Source: Tethya wilhelma
Taxonomy: Eukaryota; Porifera; Demospongiae; Tethyida; Tethyidae
Length of the DNA: 64,000 bases
NCBI GenBank assembly: GCA_964030475.1
Contig: CAXIPT010000001.1
Location: forward strand, 9,086,086-9,150,085
Direction of reading: 5' to 3'
Shown here in pieces: positions 41,882 through 52,709 of the stretch. The notes under the pieces are model-generated. The model did not search any database. It was not told the origin of the DNA and was given only the letters and a program-made list of their open reading frames with translations. Positions within the stretch are counted from its first letter, which is position 1. Every line of letters starts with the position of its first letter. The translations under genes and the position numbers were made by a program.

Positions 41882-44034
41882 TTAGACCAAAATGCCATCT
41901 CCTTCCAAGTCATACGTTGACTTGACAAACTTTTCCCCAATATCAACAATTGTGGCTAACTCCATCTTCAAGCGTGCTTGTGTGTTGTTATCTGTAATCA
42001 TGCTCAGCAGTTTGGGTCGAAGTGAAGGACCGATGTCAGTATTTCTCTCCAGAAATGGCTTGATGTCACCAAACTGAACCAGCAGCTGATTATAAATTTC
42101 CCACCTGCTCCACCAGCGTGTCTTGCTAAGAGAAGCCATTGCCTTCCCAGTCTGTTGTTTCCATAGAGCTTTAGTTTTGGGACTGTGAGAAAACAGTGAT
42201 ATTCATGATATACTGAACTTCATTAGGACAGGAGTTTGGAATTTGTCTCCAACAAGATCCAGTGTATGAGAAAAACAGCGAATATCCAGTGTCAAAGGAT
42301 AAACTATTTTAACTGTTCTCATAGCTGCTTCATTCACGCTAGCACCATCCCTCATAGCTGCAACAACCATATCGGGTTTAGTATCTGTTATAACTGGAGA
42401 AAATTTTAGCCCTGTTTTCTTGTGAGAGATTGTCCAGAAACTCTCGATCATTCGTGGTTATAAGTGAAGCTCCTAGTTGACATGCCTCTAAGTATATTTT
42501 GAGGTCTCCGAATCCACTGGCGTGGCAAAAATCAAGGTAGTCTTGCAAGTAGTCATTTTCTGAAATTGTGTTCTGAAGGAATTTGTAAAACTTTTCGGCC
42601 TCTGGACTAGAAAAGAAAATATCCTTACGGATAGTAGTTCCTAGAACATCCAAATTGGGCCAAATACCAAATCGATACTGAGTATGTGCATGTATAAAGT
42701 GAGAGAGAGAGATACAAATTGTAGTTATCAATGTTAAGAAAATAAATTAGGTACTTAGGATACCGCCCAAGAAAAGAACTAGCCATGCAGTGAAGTTGTT
42801 TGTGATCTCTTGTAAGAGACCGTTATAGAATAAGCCACACTTTTGCCCTCTAGGAGTATGATATGGCTCATATCATCTTGAAATAACCTATATAGGAAAA
42901 TCGCTAAGCTATTTAGCCTTGTTTCCTAGGTTATTTCAAGGTGATATATGAGCCATATCATACTTCCTAGAGGGCAAAAGGATAATTTTGCTGAATATTG
43001 TTCCCTATTTGCATGTTGTTTCCTCATTAATTTTAGTGTGAAGATGTAGTGTTGTTTAGCAAGCCTTTTTAAACTGTCAGCAAGAGAGAGAATATGTCTA
43101 TAAAAGGCATTGGAAGCAGTCATAACAGAAAGTTCACTAAATTCTGGGTAACGCTGTAAATAACTGATAAGTTATTTATCAGCTCTCTAGCAACTTCCTC
43201 CCCTGTCATGCTCTTAGTCAGCATTTCAAGACGAATAAGCCGTTGCTTGATTTCCCACCCGTCCACATAGCGAAGAACTACAGCTAGAGTTTCACCAAGC
43301 CTTGTGTTCCATCATATATCACAGAAACATGCTTATCCTTGATTTCCGATCGGATGTTTGCCTTTTCTGTTTCCAGAATGAATGGAACGAGGTCATACAT
43401 TTGCCTTATATTAGCTAATCGTAATGCCTTTTCCTCCAGAAGGTCTCGCAGAAACTCAAGCTTAGCTAAAGGAATACCTGCTCGCATCAAAGTCGTCACA
43501 ACCTTTACTCTGTAAAGCCTCTGATCTTCAGGAACGGTTTGTCCAACTGGATGATTGGCTTCATCGTAATTTTTCAGAGCTTTTACGATGTCACCATCCT
43601 TTGCTTGCCTTCTACTAAACTTTGCTTTACTTTCCTTGTGTTTTGCTGACTTCAAATGACCTACAACTGTACTCCGTTTAAGTTTCTCTACAAACATTGC
43701 AAAACAACCTTCCTAATGAGACACTTAAGCTTTCATTTGGAAATTCTTGGACTCTCTTTGAAGGTTGTACTTTTGGTTCTTTCAGTCCATGGCGCCCTGA
43801 AGACTTCTTGCGTCCTTTGGGTGGATTAGTTAAAATCTTTCTCTTCCTTGATAGATCAGACTTAGTAGGTGCTTTTAATCTATGTAACAATGAAACTGTT
43901 TTCTTCTCAGGTACAGATTCTGTGTCTAAAGACTCAGAGTCTAAAGTAGAATCTGATTCACTACTGGAGCTCACACTAGAGATAGGAACAGCACTAGAAC
44001 TTGAAGCTAGTTCCATTCTGTGGCATCTGTGCAT
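41882..44034 (-). pseudogene. hAT-like transposase with BED-type zinc finger, decayed
   Basis: Read on the minus strand. A Ser-rich N-terminus (44034 downward) leads to LFCNVCRET, then after a frameshift STVVGHLKSAKHKESK, giving a C-x-x-C...H-x5-H BED-like finger. An all-helical part follows (NYDEANHPVGQTVPEDQRLY, GIPLAKLEFLRDLLEE, SEIKDKHVSVIYDGTQ). After an inserted stretch (about 42730-43280) come AAMRDGASVNEAAMRTVKIV, RCFSHTLDLVGDKF and SKTRWWSRWEIYNQLLVQFG, the catalytic-core phrases of hAT-like elements. Several frame changes and stops are present. Confidence 0.7.
42840..42980. mobile_element. 141-bp fold-back MITE inside the hAT remnant
   Basis: Arms of about 58-60 bp (42840-42897 and 42921-42980). 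The ends are CTTTTGCCCTCTAGGA and its complement. The inner part AGTATGATATGGCTCATAT is shared with small indels. There is a 23-base loop and no coding capacity. Confidence 0.85.
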
Positions 44035-44049
44035 GCCATGTGCTTGATC

Positions 44050-45165
44050 ACATGATGCAGTTCTTAAAATTAACCCTATTCTGTCAGCATTATGCCAGCA
44101 TAATCGTTTAACCTATTCTGCTCCAAATTATGCCAGCATAACCATAGATTCAATGGTAATATGCAGTCCAGATTACGTTGCATGAAAATATTGAAATTTG
44201 GAATTGCTCAATATCACACATACGTACACGTAGCCGCCAAAGACTACAGAAAGAGCGAAAACAACAATCGAAAGTGAAAAGAGACTCAACACAGAAACAA
44301 AGTTGCGAAGACCCACACATAAGGAGCCGGACTGTCAGAGCTCAAATCAAAACCAACTTATAGACCACTCCTGAGAGAGCCTTGTCTGTACATAGTAGAG
44401 CCGAAGCAACTTGACTGCATGAGCACTGAGACATGGCGAGGTCGGACGTTACTCCTGAGAGAGATATTATCTCTTGAAGCAGACCTATGAGATTTAGTAT
44501 CGAGTGATTATGATGCCATGCTAGTCTAGCAAGGCGAGACCAATTTCACTTTCAAGATGACACACATCATTAGTAGCCTCATAACCTGAAGAAGATGAAT
44601 AAAAGCATGATCAAGATGAAGGAGACAATGGGTAAGAAGAAGATATGACTAAAGAGAAGATGAAGAAGATCAGAAGATAAAGACAAGCCAAGGTAAGAAA
44701 GCTTAGATTGAAAGAGTTTGAAGAAGACAAAAGGTTCTACAGTTAAACTAAGTTATAGCAAATTGGTAGCTAGCTCAGTATCACAAATTCAGTCCATCAG
44801 TCTGCTGTGATGCTGTAACTCACTGTATTCTGTGTGAATTTTGTCCTCGAGGTTGGGTTGGTGACTCTGAGCAGACATAATCTCCAGGGTGAACTCTTAA
44901 AACTTGTCGCACAGTATGCTGTGGTTAGCTTCAGACCTATTTATACTGTAGAGTCGGGTTATTAGGCGCATGCGCTTAATGGGATAATAGCGAAGAATTA
45001 TGCGCTAAATAACGAGTTGCGCCTAATAACGAGGTCAAACGTATACCACGCTTCCAAACATATGACGTCAGCATGCACGTGGATCAAGTACGAGTCGAGT
45101 ACGAGTACGAGTACGAGTGCAGTGCAGTTGGACGTGTGACATTTTTTGAGAAGACAATAATTATG
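44050..45165. other. Non-coding stretch with element remnants
   Basis: A remnant of the TTATGCCAGCATAA repeat family lies at about 44090-44145. A purine-rich stretch of GAAGA/AGATGA units lies at about 44590-44740. A local inverted phrase (TTATTAGGCGCATGCGC ... GCGCCTAATAACG) lies at about 44960-45035. No gene was seen. Confidence 0.5.
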
Positions 45166-45168
45166 TAG

Positions 45169-45480
45169 AGCGACCTTAGTGAAGCTGCCAAAGAAAGCGT
45201 AGTCCGTGGCCACCATGTCTACAAAACCCTCTGGACACCTCTTATTGGAGAAGAACTTCCAGTGTTTCAAGAACCTGACAATGCCCATGACAGAAGAGCA
45301 GTTGCTGTTTTCAAGGATGGTGTGATTGTTGGCCATGTACCTAGAGAGATTGCAAAGACTCTATGGTTCTTATTGAAGCATGATGGGAAGATTCAATGTG
45401 AGATCACAGGCAGACAAAAGCATGGCAATGGTTCCTTGTGCTTCCAGGACCTTTGAGGAAGGCAAGAGAGCTGCTCAGAA
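45169..45480 (+). pseudogene. Second orphan HIRAN-domain ORF, decayed
   Basis: The frame is open from 45169 after a TAG and reads SVVRGHHVYKTLWTPLIGEE, VFQEPDNAHDRRAVAVFKDG, VIVGHVPREIAKTLWFLLKH and KIQCEITGRQKHGNG, then a TGA at 45454-45456. A frame change near 45427 restores a VPCAS-type reading. It has no ATG. It is clearly related to but distinct from the ORF at 39812, with different flanks. An inverted-repeat element is inserted 30 bases downstream. Confidence 0.65.
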
Positions 45481-45509
45481 TTGAGTGAACCACATGATGT
45501 TGTGATATA

Positions 45510-47113
45510 TGTGACCGAATTTTGGAAAACCGACCACTTCGAGCAAAAGTTTTTTTGTAGTAATCGGCGGTTTTAGCGTAATATGCGACGCGCGCGAAAA
45601 AAATTTTTTTTGCACGAGAGGGGAGGGGCATACCTTGGCGAGCTGCAGACGTGATTTTACGGGTGGGGCTGCTTCTATTGCTGAGATATGAGCGTTTGAA
45701 TGCAGCTATGTCAGCCATGGCTAGCTTCTCTCCCGCTAGTACACGGGATGTGTTGCCATGTTCATTGATTAATTATTCTGATAAATACATGATGCAGCTG
45801 CATCAAATTATAATAATGCATATTTAATTTGCAATACATTGTTCATGAACTAAACACTTCTAGCAGAAAGAAATCTCCCTCAGATGATCAGAAGACAGCC
45901 TACAGTGTTGCAGAATTGCTGGGCTAAGCCAGGAGCTGTTTATCTGTGCATGATAATGAATGAATGTTGTGTACATTGTGTATTATTGGGGCGAGCCTAA
46001 GCGAGTGCCATTGGAACGTGGAAACATTGAAGCAACCGTCACGCCGTTGACCAAACCGGAAATAGCTAAGATACTCAAATTGAGCAAACAACTTCAAAAA
46101 ATTAAAATACCTACGGTGCGCATGCGCACGAAGACTTATGGTATTTCCATTTGCACATAATGGACCGCGTGGCATCAAAATTTTGTGAAATGAATCTCGA
46201 AGTTGAAGCAAAAGACACTCGGGTCTCGAGGACACTGAAAGAGCCAGGGGCTGAGCTGTGAACTTGCTATAAAATGAGCTGTGGACGTACAGAAAAACTA
46301 CAGAGAGAATTCTGCAATTTGGTTCCTGCTTTATAAATATTGCTCAACAAATGTCAAATTAGATCATGCAGTGAACACACTTGCTTGCAGAGCAGTTTTT
46401 TTTGGTTTTTTTTGCCTTACATCAGTCTCGTTCCTAGGAGACTAGGCCCGACTCTCCGTAAGCCAGCTAGCAACCCTGCTGATGCTGATTAGTATGCTCA
46501 TGCAGGCTCGCCCCACGATGTTTCCATCTGACTAGTAAATTTGCAATGAAATCTGTAGGGGTTAGAAGCTAAGCGCTTATGATTATGGGTAATAAGTAAT
46601 AGCTAGACTATTTTCTACTGTTAGAATAGGTATAGATACATGCATTTATTATTGGGCGCTTATTTCTGCGCCATTTATAGCCTAGTTATTCTAGTTATAG
46701 CCCACCAGCTATGTTATTCTACTTAATAGACTTACCTCGCTGGTGAATCCTCCTGGAAGGTTCCCTGGTCTTCTGTGTCTTTGAAAAGGCTCCTAAAGTA
46801 AGTTTTAACTAGCGCTTCAACTAACTTCATGCATATTCTGATACTACATGAAAATTGTACCACAAACATAAATTCGTTGTAACACGGATAGTATACGGAT
46901 TTCGTGTACTCGCACTTAGCAACGTATTCGATTACAATTTTAGCGAGTAAAATTGGAATGAACGGTCGGTATATTTGAGCTCATATCTCCAAAACTAGCC
47001 GCTTCAAATTTGGAAAATAGCTAGCTGCATGCAATGACGTAGATTACAATGCAATCGCTATCTCAAAATTCTTGGATTGCTTGAAGTGGTCGGTTTTCCA
47101 AAATTCTGTCACA
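45510..47113. mobile_element. 1.6-kb DNA element with 38-bp inverted ends and TATA duplication
   Basis: The left end TGTGACCGAATTTTGGAAAA and the right end, reversed TGTGACAGAATTTTGGAAAA, continue as CCGACCACTTC-AGCAA on both sides. TATA lies immediately outside each end (45506-45509 and 47114-47117). The element has no recognisable transposase and contains a second nested element (45988-46514). It lies next to the HIRAN remnant. Confidence 0.75.
45988..46514. mobile_element. 527-bp element with GGGGCGAGCC ends, nested
   Basis: It starts GGGGCGAGCCTAAGCGAGTG and ends GGCTCGCCCC. It shares ends with the element at 35010-35595. The internal sequences are otherwise hard to align, apart from a GCGCATGCGC core. 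It has no ORF of note. Confidence 0.6.
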
Positions 47114-47699
47114 TATACCACCAGCTCTTATAATTATATTATCAATGAACCACAACAGCAGCACTTCATAAAAAAACAATCAATTCTGTCCCTCATCCCT
47201 ATGTCTCAGTCATGGTCACATACTGGTACACTGATTATTAAAATTATTATTATCAAAATATTTGATTATTGAAACAATGCATTAATAATATTATGTAAAT
47301 TGCTGGTTTGTTGAAGCATAAGTAAATGGCTAGTTTGTGTTTACATGAAAGTGTCAAGGTCGTCATCGCTCAAGTCAGCCTCCATATCATCCACCTCCAA
47401 ATCATCACCCTCTTCAAATGGATCGATCCTCTTTTTCAGCTTCTTTGTCTTCCACAGTGTAGTTGTCCAATCCCTCAATGTTGATCTTGGCATCAGCTGA
47501 CCCATCTATTGGAAGAGATATCCCGCACTTTTTCCCATTCCTGTCCAACCCGAGATAGCAGCACTCTTCTCTCACTGGCAGAAATTGTACCGTGTACATA
47601 GGCTTCTAGATTCTGAGCACAGTGGTCATTGGCTAGGCGACTAAGCACTGCCAGCCTCTACCCACATGTGAGTTGGACAGTGATGAGAATTACATCATG

Positions 47700-48141
47700 T
47701 TTCATTCAGAAATATGACTGGATGAGGACTCTCAGAGCTTCTGTTGGTTTCATCCCTCTCAAACATGTGTGTCTCTGTTGAGTGATATGTGGTTGTTTAA
47801 CTATGTATCGTTTATTCTCATGTTCATGGTATTTGAAGTGACAGTTGTCAGTATTGCACACAGGATACAAACAGCCTTCACTGTCATTGTTTTTAATTGC
47901 ATTAGACCCAGACAAGGAACTATGAAGCTGCACAGGCTTTACCCCAAGAGCCTATCAAAAGTTTGTAGAAGCTGATATTTAGTGGCTGGGTGATATATGA
48001 AGAGTGTGGAGGAAGGCAATACAGGAGGATATTGTTTTTTTTTTTGCAAAATTTTGATGTATACATGTCAATAGTCAATAGTCCGCAATACTTCTGCCGT
48101 GATCCAACCAGATGCAGAATGACTGAAACATTCACCAACAC
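47700..48141 (-). pseudogene. Pogo-like transposase C-terminal fragment
   Basis: On the minus strand the frame at 47920-48141 reads ILLYCLPPHSSYITQPLNIS followed by FYKLLIGSWGKAC. This matches the LPPH-T/S...QPL-D/N...F...W pattern at the last catalytic position of pogo-type DDE transposases. A second frame to about 47706 may belong to the tail. It is a fragment only. Confidence 0.5.
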
Positions 48142-48197
48142 TGTTTAAATTAGGATTATGTTTGTATCTCATCCCTGGGAATATGTGTATGAGGAGG

Positions 48198-48490
48198 TTA
48201 TTGTCTGATTACAACACTACCACGACGAACACCACGTCCACGTCCACGTCCACGTCCACGTCCACGTCCATTTCTGAAGAAACCACCACCGTCCCAATCT
48301 CTGCCACCACCATCACCGTCCCATTCTAAAATACGGTCAGTACAGAAACCGGATAACCTAAATTTCTTTTACCTTGTAAGTCATAGGCTCGTTCCCAGGT
48401 TCTGAGCAAATAGTTGTCTTGTCCATGGCCTCGTGAGGAAATCACAGATTGTGTAAAGTTTTTCTTTTCATTATGGCTTTTCATGCGCAT
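48198..48490 (-). CDS. Small two-exon ORF with an RG-repeat tail
   Basis: Exon 1 is 48373-48490 (ATG at 48490, MRMKSHNEKKNFTQSVISS, then DNYLLRTWERAYDLQ) and exon 2 is 48198-48325. They join in phase through a GTAAAA donor and TTTTAG acceptor to give 81 residues. Exon 2 has WDGDGGGRDWDGGGFF, six GR units coded by a hexamer repeat, and ends SVVIRQ. RG tails suggest RNA or nucleic-acid binding. RG-rich modules also occur at 52.3 kb and in front of the piggyBac remnant at 60.4 kb, so this may be a transposon accessory exon and not a host gene. Confidence 0.4.
48233..48271. repeat. Hexamer repeat CACGTC, about six units
   Basis: Head-to-tail CACGTC units, on the minus strand encoding alternating Gly-Arg in the small RG-rich ORF. 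Confidence 0.9.
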
Positions 48491-50112
48491 GCATATTTCT
48501 GCTTCTACCCTTGAGGCCTTGAATTACTTAGCATCTCTTTCTGGGATTCTTGATACTAAGGACAATAAACTCTACACAGGCTTGTCCCCTCCTGCAAACC
48601 CTTGAGTCAGCACCATATAACTGTAGAAAGGTCTTTTAAGCTTATACTTAAGAGTATGCAAGTTTATTTATGATCTACGTAAGCTGTGGTTAGAAATTGT
48701 ATTCTTGCCAATTCCTTATGGATGATATGTAGTACCGCTAGTAGCCTCATCATTTATGCACCTCAGTTCTGATAGATATCCAATCTCTTCTCTTCCACAG
48801 GAATGCACATCCTTCTATAGCTAAATTATATAACAAAATAAAGTGTCCACTCTTAAAATCACTCACACTTCTTGTCAATCTGAAGAAGGTGATGGTAGTG
48901 AACAAGGTTTTGAAGCCTGATGAATTAGACAAAAGGTAAGTAGAAGATGATGATAAAGCAGTTACGAAGATAAAAGGTGAGACACTGGGAAGAAGAAAGA
49001 GCTATTATCTCCACACAGCATGTTACTTAGTTTAAATTTGCACCGTTTGTTTTGACATCCTTCCTTGCAGGTACTTTCTTTTCTCAGCATTGCAACTGGT
49101 GTGCATACCTCGCTCTCCCAGTCAATCTCTAGACTGGCATATGCCATAAAGAATATGATAGTTTTGTTAAGATGTCAATTGGTTTTGATCTTGGCTCCTG
49201 ACTCGGAGGAGGCGTAGAACCCACCCTGGTTAAAGGGGTCTCTTTCACGAAAGTGATTTCAGTTTGATTTCTTGGCCCAAAAATCAATTTTCAAATCTGA
49301 TTGGTTGTGTATACGTCATCGAAATGCAATTATTTGCATAATAACAAATATCGCAGTTCATTGCTAATCTCCACGTGTCTGGTTTCAGCAACTAAAATGC
49401 TCTAAAGCCAAGGAGTAAAGCAATGGCCTTAGAGGAGGCAAAAAAGAAGTTTGATAGCTTAAGAAGCAAATGTATTCAAGTTCAAAGAGCCTTGCATAAC
49501 TAGAGAATGGAGTTGAGAGCGTGTTGATGCTACCTTAGTCTCGTTCCCAAACTCAGAACTTCTCATCATGACGCAACCTTTTTTGCTACTGACTGTCTTT
49601 GAGGTAAATGTGAAGCGCTTACAATCTGTTGCTGCTGTGAGGACTCCAAACTGCCAGCAGCCTGGCATTTTTGTCCGTAACTGCTGTAGTCCACGCTAAC
49701 TTGTATGCATAGTTAATTTGGCGCATACTTGTGGTCTGTTTGTGGCTTCATTATCTAATGTAATTATGAGTTTACTTCCGCTTCCATTAGAGAACGCCTT
49801 TAATTTTTTTATTTATCCTCTAATCAACGGTGGGTAGTAAATGTTGTTGGCCAGTGTTTCTCTACAGCATAGTCTGATGGGATTTTATCTTCTTCATGTC
49901 TGATACGACTCCATATTCACTACAGAGAGGAAATGTATTTCAGGTAATTATGCTAATACAAGTAGTGGAGAAAATCAATAGGGTGGAGGGTGACAAACAA
50001 TGAATATATCACAGACATGTTAGCTTCAACTTTCTCACGTTGTGAATATCAGCATGAAAACATCCCCTATTAAAGAGAGTACAGTTTGTGTCTTCTCAGA
50101 TTTAAAAAAAAT
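48491..50112. other. Non-coding stretch with possible exon fragments
   Basis: The minus-strand frame at 48962-49147 (SLEIDWESEVCTPVAMLRKE, then CKEGCQNKRCKFK) has a cysteine cluster, but it lacks splice partners and its family is unknown to me. Nothing else was recognised. Confidence 0.3.
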
Positions 50113-50421
50113 CTACACCGCAGTAAAAATATTTGCTGCATGCTCTAAAGAGTTTACACGCTGAAAGTCCCTGATTTGAATCAGAGCAAACATTGTAAGG
50201 TGGCAATTGGGTTCGAAAGCTTTCGGATTACACACAAATTCAATGATGCGATTCAGAAGATTCAATGGATCCTTTTTTGTATTGAAGACCTGGACACTGG
50301 GTAATTCTACGCTAGGGTCTGATAGAGAACTGGCAAACGTCATATTGCTCAACAGTAGGATTTTTTTCCCAAATTCATTGATCATCAATGACCAGAACCT
50401 CTCTTTATGAGTAATATAAAG
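50113..50421 (-). CDS. Unidentified exon with a strong splice acceptor
   Basis: A pyrimidine-rich stretch and CTACAG acceptor precede 50421. The exon is then open for 102 codons (LYITHKERFWSLMINEFGKK, SSLSDPSVELPSVQVFNTKK, NRIIEFVCNPKAFEPNCHLT, LIQIRDFQRVNSLEHAANIF) to a TAG at 50113. The composition is protein-like, unlike the neighbouring repeats. I do not recognise the family. No upstream exon with a matching donor was found. Confidence 0.35.
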   Translation of the reverse strand, partial: LYITHKERFWSLMINEFGKKILLLSNMTFASSLSDPSVELPSVQVFNTKKDPLNLLNRIIEFVCNPKAFEPNCHLTMFALIQIRDFQRVNSLEHAANIFTAV

Positions 50422-51589
50422 CTGTAGAAAGAGAATAAGAAGTTATCACAAAGCACTAACTTTATTATAATTATTAACTTAACTTTTTCACTAGGATTGG
50501 AAAACTGACATTTGCTTCAGTGATGTCATCAAAACAAGATACTTCTTCAGTCGTTCCGCCAACGGAGAGATCACGTGAATTTATTTACACGATGACGTCA
50601 TTTATCTACTAAAATTCAGCTAACTTAGACGATAGTAGGTAGAGGTACAAAAGCAGCTCATACTCGATTTTTAGAGCAATTGGAGCCAAAAGAACTTGAC
50701 ACAACACTGCAGGTATGTTTTTACAACATATATGAGCTATAACTAAGAGCATTTAGCGTGCCATATTTTTTTTACCAGCTGATTTTGTGAGCAATCTTGT
50801 TTACTTACCATGAGTGATGAAAATTGTACGCACGCTAGCACTCACAAAAATGGTGAGAACAACTCAATGATTTATGTTTGCAGTGCAGCAGCTATCTAGG
50901 CATGTAGACACCAAGTCTGGGAGCTGAGTCTAGTGCACAAAATGGTCGCCGGATTGAAGTTATTGCTCTTGTACAGAGACAAGTGAACCAAACAAGCACA
51001 CTTCAAGCTTCATAAAATCAGATCATTGATATTATTGACAGCAAAAACTACTTCACAATCACTACTCTGCACTTCTTCACATGTGTAGCACCACTGTTTT
51101 CCTTCTGCAAGTCTCTCCCGATAGTTTACAAGTCAATTTGTTTGTTGCTGTGTTGAAAATCACCATTTTATTAATAACTATCAATAATTCATCCATTTAC
51201 AATTCCCGGCGACGACCCTTACCAACCTCAATACATTATGATACTGTATTCTTGTACCGTTTATTTTTCACTCTCTTTTTATGGGAACAAGCCAATTATT
51301 CCATATATAGATGCTTTGATACATCTATTATTAGTACCCAAAGCATTATGTCACAAAGCAATGCACAAAATAGTCTCCGGATGGTTTTTTGTCCAGAGTG
51401 TAGTTTGCGGGTTTAGGCTTGCAAGACCACACTTTTTGAGGTATACTTGAGAAAATTTTAATAGTAAGTGATTGAAACAATGTACTAGCAATATAAAGTA
51501 AGCTTGAAGCTATAGATAAAACCTGGATTGAAAAATTCCTATGTGAATAATTAATGAGCTTGCTTCATGGGCGCCATTTTTTTACTTCC
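50422..51589. other. Non-coding stretch
   Basis: No gene was recognised. AT-rich; several open frames are short and without codon bias. Confidence 0.35.
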
Positions 51590-51770
51590 GGTGTAAATAA
51601 AATTGTACTACGTGCATTGGGGCGCGTTCCATTGGCGGAACGACTGTCTTCATGGCCGGGGCCTTCGTCACTGGCTCCATCAACTCTTATGCAGTCAATA
51701 GATTTTGGAGCACCTGTCTACGTGTCGACGAATACTGGTAGAACGGCTGGCTGCTTACTCTAGAAATCTA
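51590..51770 (-). pseudogene. Transposon-like ORF remnant, IRVD family, copy 2
   Basis: The minus strand reads DTCAPKSID-type sequence with DCIRVDGASDEGPGHE and an in-frame stop nearby. It shares the IRVD-x-A-x-D-x-GP-x-HE motif with 35600-35903. Only about 60 codons remain. Confidence 0.45.
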
Positions 51771-52295
51771 GATCAGCAGTATGCTGGGCAGTATTTTTGG
51801 AGTGGATTACACTGGCCTTTACCATGTCAACACAAACTTCAGTGGTTGTTTGGGTCCTAGTGAATGTACAAGATGTTGTCTGAAGCAAGCTTGGATATTT
51901 ATTGACATAGTCAGTTATAATTTGTGGTCAGTGACTGATGATCTGTAACATTGGAGTTCTGTGAAGTCTGTAGTAACCATGGTATCCAGTCGAAATCCTG
52001 TGGCATCGTCTTTATGTTTAACATTTACCACTCATCCCTGTACTAAAGAATGTTTAAACCCCTATTGAGAGCATTGCTCCAGTGTGAGTTGGGATTATAC
52101 ATTAGTTAGAGTCCTTTATGAGCATGGTCACAGGTTACATGGGCTACACCTCGATATCATTTAACAGAGCGCCTTTGGCAGTTACTCGCTACACACAGTT
52201 GAACTATGCTATACCAAAAGCAAATTTCAGTCCAACCTTTGTGTCCATTTCAGCTTCACTATCACTATCAAGTGAGTCAAAGGATGCCCCTCGTC

Positions 52296-52590
52296 TACCA
52301 TGTCCATTGTCCCCTCATCCACGATATTTATTGTCCCTTCATCCGCCATGTCCATTGTCCCCTCGCCCACCATGTCCATTGTCCCCTCATCCACCATGTC
52401 CATTGTCCCCATATCCATTGCTCCCTTGTCAATTACGTCCAATGGTCCTGTGTCCATTGTCCCCTCGTCCACCATGTCCATTGTCTCGTCGTGCACCATG
52501 TCCATTGTCTCGTCGTTCACCATGTCCATTGTCTCCTCGTCCTCCATGTCCATTGTCTCCTCGTCCTCCATGTCCATCGCTTCCATGACC
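52296..52590. repeat. About 24-bp minisatellite, TCCATTGTC core
   Basis: Units of the form CCATGTCCATTGTCCCCTCGTCCA repeat with variants and a disturbed centre (52405-52450). On the minus strand one frame gives GDNGHGGR units (RG-rich), another acidic MDMVDEGT units. An open frame entering from 52686 (LASYLNKLSNVNVIQGHGSD) ends at a stop after the first half of the array. The phrase FDSLDSDSEAEMDTK follows on the other side in a shifted frame. It could once have been a coding RG-rich repeat that has since shifted. Confidence 0.75.
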
Positions 52591-52709
52591 CTGAATCACA
52601 TTTACGTTTGATAACTTGTTTAAGTATGATGCCAACTGAAAAACATTTTCTTCTTTTTTTGCATTCAGGATCAAAACCTGCATCATCAGATGTGAATGAG
52701 GCTAAATAA

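Noticed and set aside
47769..47975. Plus-strand hydrophobic frame at 47.8 kb
   Set aside because: It is antisense to the decayed pogo-like region. Hydrophobicity is common in antisense frames.
52118..52588. Proline/serine-rich plus-strand frame over the 24-bp repeat
   Set aside because: It is a repeat artefact. The flanking sequence is only protein-like on the minus strand.
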